From positions 24,456,479 through 24,520,478 of the forward strand of contig CM049321.1 of NCBI GenBank assembly GCA_026874595.1: a stretch of 64,000 bases of DNA. The letters are read 5' to 3'. The notes under the pieces are model-generated. The model saw only the letters and a program-made list of their open reading frames with translations. It made no database searches and was not told the origin of the DNA. Shown piece by piece: positions 49,236 through 59,695 of this stretch. Made by a program: the position numbers and the translations under genes. Every line of letters begins with the position of its first letter. The first letter of the stretch is position 1. The DNA is from Sipunculus nudus. Its lineage: Eukaryota; Annelida; Sipuncula; Golfingiida; Sipunculidae.

Positions 49236-50179
49236 GTAGGCAAGCTTTCATTATATATTCCCTGTCTATTGACGACGGCAGTTATTAAAACAATTTTAGA
49301 AATTTTGATTTATCACAGTTAAGTATTTAAAATAATAAAATACTGATACCATACTGTTATTCGTAGGAATGTCCCATTCACAACAACCTTAATGTAGGCT
49401 ATGAACGGTTCACATCCTGGCGCTAGAGTCAAAATTCTCTGTCCGATACTTGCAGTCTCCCCGTTCACTGTATTATATGCATGTTCCGCACAAAAAGTAT
49501 AAGATGGAAGCGAGTACATAAAAAGTTTTCACACTGCCCGCCTGTCTTATTTACCAAATAAACTTTGCTGAGCAATTACGATAATAACTTACAATCCCTA
49601 ATCGCACGCTCCGGTAATAAATCTTTCGGAAGTGAATTACTATGTACCCAAGGGACATACTTGTTTTGATATCATCTTTAAATAGCTTAATATTATCGCT
49701 TTGATGGATTGGGATAGAAAGGGATTAATTTTTTGAGGCTGTGTGATTGATTCAGGACACATCAAGTATAGATAAACCTTATAAAGTTTTGACGCAATTT
49801 ATACAACAGGCCACATACAATAAATAAATCATTCATCGACATTGAGGCCAAGGGTGTGGCATGATGGGCGAATATTCCTTTTATGACAAAACATGACACA
49901 TTTTGCCATCTAACAGCTCGGACAAAATCGTAAAAAAATCTAATAATTCCCTTGGAATAATTGAAGCAGGGGCAGCAACGTCAAACATAAATATCAATTT
50001 AAAGACGTAATGTCAAAATAATATGAGTAACAGAAGTCGACATTTACTTTTTTATGTATCTTCGTGTATATTCCACAAATATGATCTAGATATTTTCAAC
50101 ATATCAAACAAATGCTTAATCTAAAAAAATTGAAGTAAAGCAAGATAAAGTGGATAATCCAATAGAGATGTTTAGGGGG
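49236..50179. other. 5' flank of A4 pseudogene
   Basis: This is closest to the A2 flank (23,782-24,345) in the proximal part and continues like 8,330-8,780 beyond. No gene is seen. Confidence 0.5.
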
Positions 50180-50290
50180 GGGGGGGGGGGCAGAGGTACA
50201 GGCAAGTGGTAACACGCTCGGTTCACTCTTTGAGAGTGGGTAGTAATGACCGCCCCTCCCTCGTACGTCTGAGCCATGGAGAGCACCCCT
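50180..50290 (+). mobile_element. Decayed SINE, unit 4 copy
   Basis: Partial similarity to 8,850-8,960 and 34,445-34,560 ('GGTAACACGCTCGG'), with the B box lost. Confidence 0.35.
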
Positions 50291-50371
50291 TGTTAGTTAT
50301 CAGAACTTTTTTTTATAAGAATACACGTAAAAAAATACAGTTAATGTCATTCTACATTTCCATTTTCAAAG

Positions 50372-50470
50372 TCGAACCTGTATGAAAGGCCACCTCTCTT
50401 ACATGACCACCTGTCTATTAAGATCACCCTTGATTGAACCGACATCATTCACACTGGTTAAAAACTGACC
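50372..50470 (+). mobile_element. pogo-like transposon end, remnant
   Basis: AGTCGAACCTGTATGAAAGG followed by 'CCACCTCTC' and 'CCACCTGTC' blocks resembles the terminal region at 9,603-9,830. No opposite end was found. Confidence 0.4.
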
Positions 50471-51793
50471 TAATACAACCATACATTGCCGGAAAACAAA
50501 TAATTAATTGAATGTAATACGTATGTAGAAGATAGCTTAACATTGCCCGTTCCTCCAAAAGCCGGAACCAAGTGCTTTCTGTATAATAATTTTACTGCTT
50601 TGTGATCGTTCTGAGCAACTTCTAAAAGGGTACAACCGCGGACCTGTGTTGTAGTACAAAAGTCGTATTTAAGTTATTAATCATGCTACTCGTAAGCGCG
50701 GTAGGTGTTGGACACATAAACGCACAAAAGAATGAACACATAACTTATTACATTTGCCAGAAGAGTATACGTTCATCCCCTTTCGTGTGTGTGTTTGTGT
50801 GTCTCTGTGTGTTCACAACATAACTCACGGAATTATATACGGAATCCCATGAAATGTTCAGGTCAATTCGGGAATAGGCCAATGAAGAACCAATTTGATT
50901 TGATTTGAGTGTTTACATTAGGCAGATGATCCGGATTCAGGTATGTCATCAGTAAATATTCACATGCGTAGAGTCACTTATGCAGGACTGAACCTTGGAA
51001 TTTAGGCCGAATAAGTGAATGCAAACAAGGTTCTTGAAGCATCCCACGCCTGCAGCATGCTTGCATTCCTTAGAATACAGATTTTAAGTAGTATTTATAT
51101 TTTGAACCGAATTTTCATCAAGTCTAGTATATAAACACATTAACGACACCCTGTCACCCCAAACGTCGATTTTAGATGAACTGAAGAACGATGGGTTTAT
51201 CTCCGAAGGCCCGAGTGTCATGTTGTCATGGCTAATAAACACATACACACACAGGGACGCAGTCCAATACCCCTGTTAACCGAAACTTTCATAAATAAAT
51301 AGTACACATACTTGGGCGAGCGCACGCACCGCCGAATACCTTGAATATTTTCTTCCTATTAGTTGAGCCCTCAGGGTATAAAATATCCTCTCCCAACACA
51401 CAAATACGTCCACACACTATAATATGTAAACGCTCGTGGCTGCCATCTTGTATACACACTAAATCTTGGGTGTCACAAATTGAACCGTTACCTAGCCATA
51501 ATAAGGCAATGGATAGTGCTAAATTATATGTTGACTTTTTTTCAAATTCGTATATAAACAGGATTCTCATTCTTTTTCGAACAAGAGATACATAGTAGAC
51601 TGTAGGGATAACATAAAGTAGGATGATGGTGGTCGGCTAAAGCACTCTAAGTTGTGTATGTCTAGGATGGAAATTTCTCTTGACATCCTCGTTATCCTCT
51701 TACCACGACCTCTATTTTATTTTGATCAGTAATTTGTGTACGCATGAGTCCTCTCGTTGGATATCTGAAGAATGAATTCAGAGATATCGATGA
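50471..51793. other. B-unit non-coding DNA, unit 4
   Basis: This is homologous to 35,760-36,900 and 38,600-38,690, including the dispersed repeat at 50,755-51,080. No gene is seen. Confidence 0.5.
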
Positions 51794-53528
51794 TCTTTGG
51801 ACAGTGGCGTACCTAAGAGGGGGCGGCAGGGCGGTCCGCCCCGGGCGGCACATGTCGGGAGAATTTTGTCCCATTCAAGTTTTTTTAAGGATTATAAACT
51901 GGACAGTTGAACCTACAAAATGATTAGCGAACGATTTGCACAATTAGGAGACGGCATTTCGGTGAATTTATATGATGAATGAGATAAGGAATTCCTCAAA
52001 AAGAACAAATTTGTCCTTTTTTCCCATTTCAAGTATTTTAAGGATTATCAACTGAACAGCGGAACCTACAAGATGATTAGCAAATAATTTGTAAATTTGA
52101 GGGGAACGGCTTTGGAGAAATAAGTATAATGCGTGGTATAAGGAGTTCCTTAAAAATTACAAATTTGGCCTTTTTTATCCATTTTCAAGAATTTCGGGAT
52201 TATAAACTGTGCAGTGGAACCAACCAAATTGTTTGCAGACGCAAATAGAAATACATATCTGTATTAATTCCTTGTAAGATCTGTATAAAGTATGAAGAAT
52301 TTCCTTTCTTGAACTCCTGAATTCCCGAAATTCTATGATATTTAACAGCCTGAAACAACCTACAATGTCCTTTTTCTATGATTCTCCATACTCTTACATC
52401 ATGCAGTCTCGTTTACACTATCGTGTATATAATGAGTACTACCCTAATGCGTATGTCTTTTGATTAACCAATATGACCTACATGATTTTTTTATGTAACG
52501 TGAATAAAAACAATAAACACCAGACCTATGTAGGAGTTATTTTATCTTTAAAATATAATTCTTTTATGAATCCCCTGGCCGCTAAGCAACATTTTCAGTA
52601 TACGAATTAAGTATCAGTTTTATCATTTAGAGTTCCAACTTAAATAAAGATATATTTACCTGTATTGTTATTTCTGTTATTAACAGTATAATGGTCCAAT
52701 ATCTACAGGCAATTGTTGTATGTTGTGACAAATCATTTGTAGTTAAATTATAATATATATTTAAATGATATCATGATAACTTGAAATTTATTTAAATACT
52801 TTATCGAATAACAAATAGTCATAAGTTCATAAAAAAAACTCACAAAGTGCATAATCATTATAATTCTCAAATGAATGTGATGTAGCCTTGAAACAAAGTA
52901 TGCTTTTTTCGTTGAGGATATTTTGATAAACAGTTTGACTAAACATTGGATTTGTTAAGTGAAAATATTAAACGTGCCCTGTCTACATATATAGGCCTAT
53001 AACTAATGCAATTACGCGTTTTTTGTTAAGACTAAAGTGCCTAGCATGCTGCAGTACCATACATATGTCAATAGCTCCCTTAGGTGTACCTGCTGTCATA
53101 TGCGATAAGAAGAGGTGGAATTATAGATGTGACAAAGTATTTGTATGCAGTGAGAATGAAATAACACTCACCAAATAAAGTTTTTTTTCCATGTTGAGCA
53201 TAAAGTTATCATGAATTGTGTTTACATGAATGAAGAAAGATAAATTTCCCACATTATATGTGTATCCTGCAATGTAATTGTTGTTAGTAACAATTTATTT
53301 GTTTTATTCCTTTCTGTTCACTTCATAATGAAATATACTTGTTTGAACAAGTGGCAGTGAATTCATCCATATAACTGTGCTGTTGTCAAACACAAGCCTA
53401 TAACAAACACATTTGACATGATATTTTTTCTATATGTTATCCAGTTTTGTAATGTTTTGTTAGAGGGGCGGCAATTTCTAACACCGCCCCGGGCGGCAAT
53501 GAGGCTAGGTACGCCGCTGTATTTGGAT
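51794..53528. mobile_element. 1.7-kb hAT-like non-autonomous transposon
   Basis: Terminal inverted repeats CAGTGGCGTACCTA (51,802) and its complement with one mismatch (to 53,520). The 8-bp flanks TCTTTGGA (51,794-51,801) and TATTTGGA (53,521-53,528) differ at one base, as expected for an old hAT target duplication. GC-rich subterminal GGGCGGCA/GCCGCCC words are present. Inside are about three ~155-bp direct repeats starting near 51,870, 52,023 and 52,178 ('CCATTTCAAGTATTTTAAGG'-like), then AT-rich DNA with no transposase. Unit 3 has the empty site near 38,670-38,690. Confidence 0.85.
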
Positions 53529-54750
53529 GAAGAAATGTGACCATTAGATTTAGTATGCAATCCCTGTAAGATTTATAGTTTTGATAATTTTTTTTTATTT
53601 TCATATTTGTTTTGTTTTATTTTTTCTAATGCCCACAAGGGACAAACGGGTAACGATTATTCGTGATAAGTCTTGGAATTATGTTACCTTTTATAAACTA
53701 ATGTTTGTCGCGGATTTATGACGGGACCCCAGTTTGAACTAGACTACATTGCAGTGTCTAATGAAAGTGTACCTGATTAAATTTGGGATGAAAATTAGCA
53801 TGCGAGGTATCAAAATAAAGTGAAAAATAAAAGTCAAATCACTTACAAAGGGTTAAGAAATATAAACTGTATTAAAAATGTAAATTATAAAATAATTGTA
53901 CAAAAAGCAGCTGTGACAAGAAATATCATAAGCCGTTATAATAGATCTCGTCCGTCATCTATACTGTATTAGTTGCCTCCGCGAGGAGGGTATACGTTCA
54001 TGGAATATCATGATATTTTTAGGTTAATGTAGGAACGGGCCGAGGAAGAATCGATTAGATTCTGGTGTGGCTCCACATCATTTTCCGGGCACAGGAAAGA
54101 CTTTTAAGACAAATATTCACAAACGTACAGTCATAAAGGAACCAGGGAATATGGGCCAGATAAGGGAATACAAACACGTTTCGGGGAGCATGGCACATTA
54201 AGGATTTGTGCGGAGGCCTGGATTTCTGAGAATGCATATTTCTAGTTTATTTTGTTCACTTTGTAAGCGTGGACAGCTGCTTGCAATGATGGGTATAACC
54301 CCCCCCCCCCCCCCCGCCCTGTACATCATCTCCACTCTTCCGCACAACAGTAGCCTACACACAGTGCTGTCAATAATAAACTATGAATCAGCAAGAAGCT
54401 GTCAATGGGATATCAGTCAGTCTGTAAACTTGTTGTGATCATTAACGAAGATTTGGGATTATGATATTCCGTTAAAACATTATGACCTTTTAACTGCAGG
54501 AGGCACAAGAAGACATATATGAAAATAGGCTATTGACTTTTTGTTGCTACTTAAGACAAATGTGAAACCAGATTATTTAATGAATTTGTATAATAGCAAA
54601 TAAATAATATCGGCGTTATCGGCTTTGTAAAAACGATGGTTTAATGTGCATAGCTGAGGCAAAAATAAGTTTTCTTGTTGGTCTCTAGGTGGCGGTAAGG
54701 TACGAGGAGTGGTCGGTTCTGTGAATAGACTGATAGAGTAAACAGTATGC
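53529..54750. other. Last B-unit segment of the array
   Basis: 53,529-53,790 matches 38,690-38,920, 54,380-54,600 matches 38,970-39,150, and 54,605-54,750 matches 40,020-40,150. The middle part (53,985-54,230) is another copy of the dispersed repeat seen at 24,660-25,000. This contains the empty site for the solo LTR. Confidence 0.6.
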
Positions 54751-55699
54751 ACCTTGGACCGATGGCGTGTACTGTGGCTGCTTACTTTGTTGGCGAGGGT
54801 TTTAATTTACCGATATATGAATATACACAATGCGACAAAGCATTTAAACACACATATATATATATATATATGTATGAGGACATATGAAAACAACCGATCA
54901 TCATATGTTTTGAGTAGAGAGGGCATCCAACATCTTAAATTGGTAAGTTAACTCAAACGACAGACACTACAGTACAAGACAATTTATTGACCAATGACAA
55001 TGCAATTAAAATGAAGCACTACAATAGTTACATGATAATATTAGAACGAACATACATTTTAGTAGTACCGACGCCCTTTGCTGAAGCGGTGTTACATACA
55101 TACTCATACTATTATATTATCAATTGCTATATATGTAACGGCGCAAGGGCCTTGACATTAAGCTGAATCCATATTATTAGAGGTCATAGTTTGAACCTCT
55201 CAAGCCTGATTGAAATGGTTAGAATTCATGCCCTGGTCAGTTTCTGAACTTATGAAGTACCAAATTTTGTTTCGTTCCCCTATACAGGTCTCCTGAGAAT
55301 CCTTAATTTGTATTAACTAAAAATTCAAAGGAGGAAAAGTGGCGCTCTAGCGGCGTAGTTAAGGAAATCAGGGACCCCCGCCCTAGGCGCTTCTTCAGCA
55401 ACGATAAAAATGATATCCGAGTGATGTTTAACTATTACGTCCAAAGATTAGGAGACATTAAGAGGACATAGAGATGAAAAGATAAAGTCTATAAATACTT
55501 AATCAATGCAAGGCCAAATCCTGCTTGTTAAGCAAGTCTGCTTGCTTATTGGATGTGATGTTAGTCTCTTTCTATATGGGATTTGGTAGGATTAGGTCTA
55601 CATAAGAAGCGAATTTATTTTTGGATATTGTATGCGTGTGCTAATTTGTCAAGAGTTCATATGTTTTATCCTGATGCAAGTCTTGACGGACTGTTCTAT
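54751..55699. other. No recognised feature
   Basis: Unique sequence beyond the duplicated array. A short (TA)n lies near 54,855. No gene or repeat could be supported. Confidence 0.4.
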
Positions 55700-55860
55700 C
55701 ATTTTTATTTTATTTTATTTCAATATATTTAAACAGGGAAGCCGGTTCAGTAATATAGCCTGTTCTTCCACAGGGCCCTGTAACCTTAAATCGTAATGTA
55801 ATAATATATGGTACAAAGAATATAAAATACACAGTGTGCATATGTTATACAATATATGAA
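55700..55860 (-). mobile_element. LINE 3' end with A-rich tail (minus strand)
   Basis: Read on the minus strand, a block 'GGGCCCTGTGGAAGAACAGG' and a following GGCTTCCCTGTTTAAATAT are succeeded by an AAATAAAATAAAA tail (about 55,722-55,700). This arrangement is characteristic of the 3' ends of non-LTR retrotransposons in many aquatic invertebrates. The upstream extent is unknown and no ORF2 similarity is evident in 55,860-56,600. Confidence 0.5.
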
Positions 55861-56876
55861 TCATCAAAGATACATATACATGAATATTATATACATGACA
55901 AGTGAGTCAGTCATGATATGCAACAATACTTCAAACGCTACAATAGATTAAATTCACTTTATACGTGAACAACATAGTCGTATATAAAATTATGTAATAC
56001 ATTCAATGGGTAATGTATGTAAGAAAACGAGTAAAATGCACTTTAATCGTAAAACTAGTAAAGACGCGGTTATAAAAGAATCCATACAATAAAGACAGGT
56101 TTTTACAATGCATATTAGGAAATAACATTGTCTTTAGGTTGTAATACTAAGACTTTAAAAGAAACGGTTTGGTGTTTTGTTTAAAAGCAAGTGATCTTTA
56201 ACAGTCGGTGTGTTTGTGCGTGCTCTTAGTTCTGATGTTTAGTGAACCTACTAACTCTCAAGGCTGCTTTGAGGGCTTTGTTTTGTTGAATTTCTAGTTC
56301 ATACCATGTCTTAGTGTGACACTTGAAAAAGAGACGTCGAGGGTATTGGAAAATAACCATAAAGCAAAGGTTTTATGTGGCACATGAAAACGAAGAGGGC
56401 TGATGTGATACACTGCTATCAAATGCAACAGACTGCAACAGTTTTATACCTAAAGTGAGAGCAATAGATATATACGTACGTCATATGAATAATCTGAGTG
56501 CACGTTCATGTAAATACAAGCATATAGGACATTTAATCTGCCTTTGCTTGCCGTTCTGTTTGAATATATAAATTTATTTCTTTTTTGTTCAACTAGTTTT
56601 AATTACAAATTTTAATGATTCTCTATGTCTCTGATGGTAGTTTTCGGTAGTCAGAAGGGGCTGCAGGAAACCGGAGCAGCCAGAGGAAACCACCATCTTA
56701 CATGCCTGCATGAAAGTATATTAATTCCTTTTCAAATCATCCGGTTAATAAACATCATAAAACATCGTTTGATCACCTCATATAAACTGCCTTTACAAAG
56801 GGTTCCAGGTGTAATGTTAAGCAAGACACATTTTTGTAAACGTTTGGGTTGTAGTGTCTCTCAGTTTTTTTTCTGA
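55861..56876. other. No recognised feature
   Basis: AT-rich sequence that may include the 3' UTR of the LINE remnant. A plus-strand open frame at 56,625-56,876 is unrecognised and overlaps nothing conserved. No gene is called. Confidence 0.4.
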
Positions 56877-56879
56877 TCA

Positions 56880-57065
56880 CCATGTTGCTTCACCATCTGG
56901 AATATGGCACTTGTCATTTTCCGCGAGCTGGATGTCGTAACAGCCATCTGCACCTGCACGACACCAATTTTGCCCTCCAGTATCCCAACGAACAAGTACA
57001 GTGTTTTTCCGCTCAGAATTACGTCTCAAAACGGTGCCAACGCTTGGTATTTCCCAAGGCTTTAA
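56880..57065 (-). pseudogene. Fragment resembling the second half of a MIB/HERC2 domain
   Basis: On the minus strand the frame reads VGTVLRRNSERKNTVLVRWD, then TGGQNWCRAGADGCYDIQLA. This resembles the GTV...VxVxWDxGxxxxYRxGxxGxYDL pattern of MIB/HERC2 domains. The frame stops (TGA) at 56,877-56,879; a possible donor ATG|GTGATC lies just before, so it could be an exon or a gene relic. The first half of the domain is not next to it. Confidence 0.5.
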
Positions 57066-57169
57066 ACATGAAATAAATTCAGGTGTATGAATTCATTTAT
57101 TTAGATATAGAAACACAATGTAATGAATTATAATACAATATGAAAAATAATGCAATATTTTATAAAAAT

Positions 57170-57170
<1 letters not shown>

Positions 57171-57211
<41 letters not shown>
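57171..57211. repeat. (CA)n then (TA)n tract at the left edge of Penelope-like cluster
   Basis: About 23 bp CA and 18 bp TA directly precede the inverted Penelope-like fragment. Confidence 0.9.
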
Positions 57212-57214
57212 TAC

Positions 57215-57677
57215 AGAAAGGGTTTGATTGCCATTCCAGGATCAAAGTGCTCGATACATAAAGTAGAGCTGCTATAAGTTTATAAAAATGCATCAATGAA
57301 TAAATGTCACTACCCGCAGGTTTCGTGCGAACTGCGTGGCACTCATCAGGTGACTGAATGGGGTTGGTTTGTGTTTGTTCATGTATGGGTGCGTGTGCGA
57401 GATTATTTACGGTTGGCTGGTTTTTGTTGTATGATGCCTGCAAGTGTTAAGGAATTCACTTCGTTTATTAAGGAGTGGCGTTCTTTTGTAAGACATAATT
57501 TGTAGCTTTTCTTGTTCGCATAGGTTACACCTGTTATTCATTGTTGTTGTAGTTGGCTTTGCTATAATAGACCATGTGATATTGTGAGGTGCCTTGGCGT
57601 TTCAGTTTCCAAATATACTTTGATAGTTCTGTTTCTGTTTCATAATTCTCCTATTTAAACGACTTCTTGTGGTTCGC
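57215..57677 (-). mobile_element. Inverted 3' fragment of Penelope-like element
   Basis: This is the reverse complement of 61,530-61,935 and 59,150-59,640. It covers the last codons of the GIY-YIG region, the 3' tail and the hammerhead motif. It ends abruptly at the junction with the plus-strand copy at about 57,678, in the middle of the HKKSF codons. The tail-to-body arrangement mirrors that at 21,127-21,230. Confidence 0.85.
57306..57354 (-). ncRNA. Hammerhead ribozyme motif, intact (minus strand)
   Basis: On the minus strand: GTCAC, CTGATGA, GTGC + 10-base loop + GCAC (stem II), GAA, ACC-TGCG-GGT (3-bp stem III), A at the cleavage site, GTGAC closing stem I. All core positions match the type I hammerhead, with the very short stem III known for those of Penelope-like elements. 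Confidence 0.8.
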
Positions 57678-57687
57678 ACGACGGGCA

Positions 57688-59153
57688 AAACAAGGAATTT
57701 TTACAAACTAAACCACGAAGAATACAACAAATTACTCACAGAAAACATCACCGCCAAATACAAACCAGCCAAAGATAACACCCAGCAAAAAATCAACAAG
57801 GATATGCACAAGATCGCCGCTCAGTATGATTTGGATGACCGGATCAACCTGATGAAACCATAAAAAGCGTCCATCACGTTAAAAGACCACAAAACGAACT
57901 TTTTAAACAAACCAACATGCAGGTTAATCAATCTGGCAAAGACAGAACTGGGCAAAGTCAGCAAATCGATCATGGATAGAATAAATACAAACATCAGGAA
58001 TTCCACCAACCTCAACCAATGGCGCAATACTACAGAAGCAATCGATTGGTTTTCTTCAATTAAAGACAAAAAAAGATCAAAGTTTCTACTTTTCGACATA
58101 GCCGAATTTTACCCTTCCATATCTGAGGACCTTCTAATAAAAAGTGTGACCTGGTAAAAAAAATACTGTTCCAAATCCGAACGCGAACTGAACACAATCC
58201 TACACTGCAGAAAATCGCTATTGTTCCACAAAAACAAGCCTTGGGAAAAAAGAAACAACCCGTCATTTGACGTCACTATGGGCAGTTTTGACAGGGCTGA
58301 AATCTGCGAGAACGTACGACTGTTCATACTTCACACCCTCAGTAAAATAATCCCCTCAGAAAACATAGGACTGTACCGGGATGACGGATTAGCCGTACTC
58401 AAAGGAATGACGGGACGAGCAGCAGACAAACTCAGAACAAAAATAACTTCAGAACTCCAGCTTCTTGGCATCAAGATCACAGCCGAATCCAACCGAAACA
58501 CAGTTAATTTCCTTGACGTGACTTTCGACCTGAAGAACAACTCATATAAGCCGTACAGAAAACCAAATGACAACCCTTTATATGTGCATAAATTGTCCAA
58601 CCACCCACCTCAAATCATCAAGCAAATTCCAGAAGCGATCGGCAAACGTATATCACAGCTCTCCCACGACGAAGAATCATTCCATTCCACCGCCCACATC
58701 TATAACGACGCGCTAGAAAACTCAGGACACAACGAAAGAATTAGCTACAGCAAACCCCAGCAAAACAATGGGAAGAATAAACGGAGAAGAAACATCATAT
58801 GGTTCAACCCCCCTTTCTGCAAGAGCGTAAAAACAAACGTCGGAAAAATGTTCCTGCGCCTGATTGACAAACATTTCCCACCCGGCAGCCCTCTTCACAA
58901 ACTTTTCAATAGAAACACTATAAAAGTCAGCTACGGCTGTCTCCCAAATCTGGGCAGCATCATTAGAAACCACAACCAAAAATTTCTACAACAAACATCG
59001 AACCCCCAACCCAAGCGAGCTTGCAACTGCAGGAATAAAGGAGAATGCCCACTGAACGGCGACTGCCTAACAACAAGTGTTGTTGACAAAGCTGATATAA
59101 CTACGAATAAAGGGGACCGTCTCATACATAGGAAACACAAGAAATACTTTTAA
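57688..59153 (+). pseudogene. Penelope-like RT/GIY-YIG protein, copy 1
   Basis: One frame, interrupted by TAA at about 57,861 and again at about 58,155, carries the reverse-transcriptase motifs. These are a FDIAEFYPSI block (motif A, ~58,100), DVTMGSFDRAEICENV (motif B-like, ~58,270) and LYRDDG (catalytic motif C, ~58,371-58,388). After that come the IIWFNPPFCKSVKTNVG block, SYGCLPN and CNCRNKGECPLNGDC. A shift near 59,115 destroys the YIG part of the endonuclease. It is an RNA-copying retroelement protein in family terms, but this copy cannot make it. Confidence 0.87.
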
Positions 59154-59487
59154 AAGCCGCTATGCGAATCACAAGAAGTCGTTTAAATAGGAGGAGTATG
59201 AAACAGAAACAGAACTATCAAAGTATATTTGGAAACTGAAACGCCAAGCACCTCACACAGTATCACATGATCTATTATAGCTAAGCCAACTAAAACAACA
59301 ATGAATAACAGGTGTAACCTATGCGAACAAGAAAAGCTACACATTATGACTTACAAAAGAACGCCACTCCTTAATAAACGAAGTGAATTCCTTAACACTT
59401 GCAGGCATCATACAACAAAAACCAGCCAACCGTAAATAATCTCGCACACGCACCCATACATGAACAAACACAAACCAACCCTATTCA

Positions 59488-59540
59488 GTCACCTGATGAG
59501 TGCCACGCAGTGCGCGCGTCCGAAACCTGCGGGTAGTGAC
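59488..59540 (+). ncRNA. Hammerhead ribozyme motif, damaged stem II
   Basis: The core CTGATGA (59,493-59,499), GAA, ACC-TGCG-GGT stem III and the GTCAC/GTGAC stem I are intact. The 3' strand of stem II is changed and 4 bases longer than in copy 2, so stem II no longer pairs well. Confidence 0.65.
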
Positions 59541-59695
59541 ATTTATGCATTGATGCATTTTTATAAACTTATAGCAGCTCTACTTGATGTATCGAGCACT
59601 TTGATCCTGAAATGGCAATCAAACCCTTTATGTAATAAACAGCTCCTATTATTGTCGAGCACTTTGCCAATACTGGTCAACTGCATGAATGCACA

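Larger units (their letters stand above)
45110..54750. repeat. Segmental duplication unit 4 (degraded, A4 pseudogene)
   Basis: Segments appear in the order of the other units but with deletions, an inverted block (46,890-47,352) and a 1.7-kb hAT-like insertion. A4 and its flank resemble A2. Homology to unit 3 ends at about 54,750, before the position where a B receptor would lie. Confidence 0.75.
57678..59640 (+). mobile_element. Penelope-like element copy 1, defective
   Basis: This is the plus-strand body from the linker before the RT to the 3' tail. The 5' coding part present in copy 2 (59,696-60,050) is missing. The 3' end includes a hammerhead motif and stops where copy 2 begins, near 59,640. 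It forms a head-to-tail tandem with copy 2. Confidence 0.85.

Noticed and set aside
58221-59153. Treating the 310-codon frame as a functional gene
   Set aside because: It starts inside the RT domain after a stop that cuts off motif A, and it frameshifts in the endonuclease. It is part of a dead retroelement copy.
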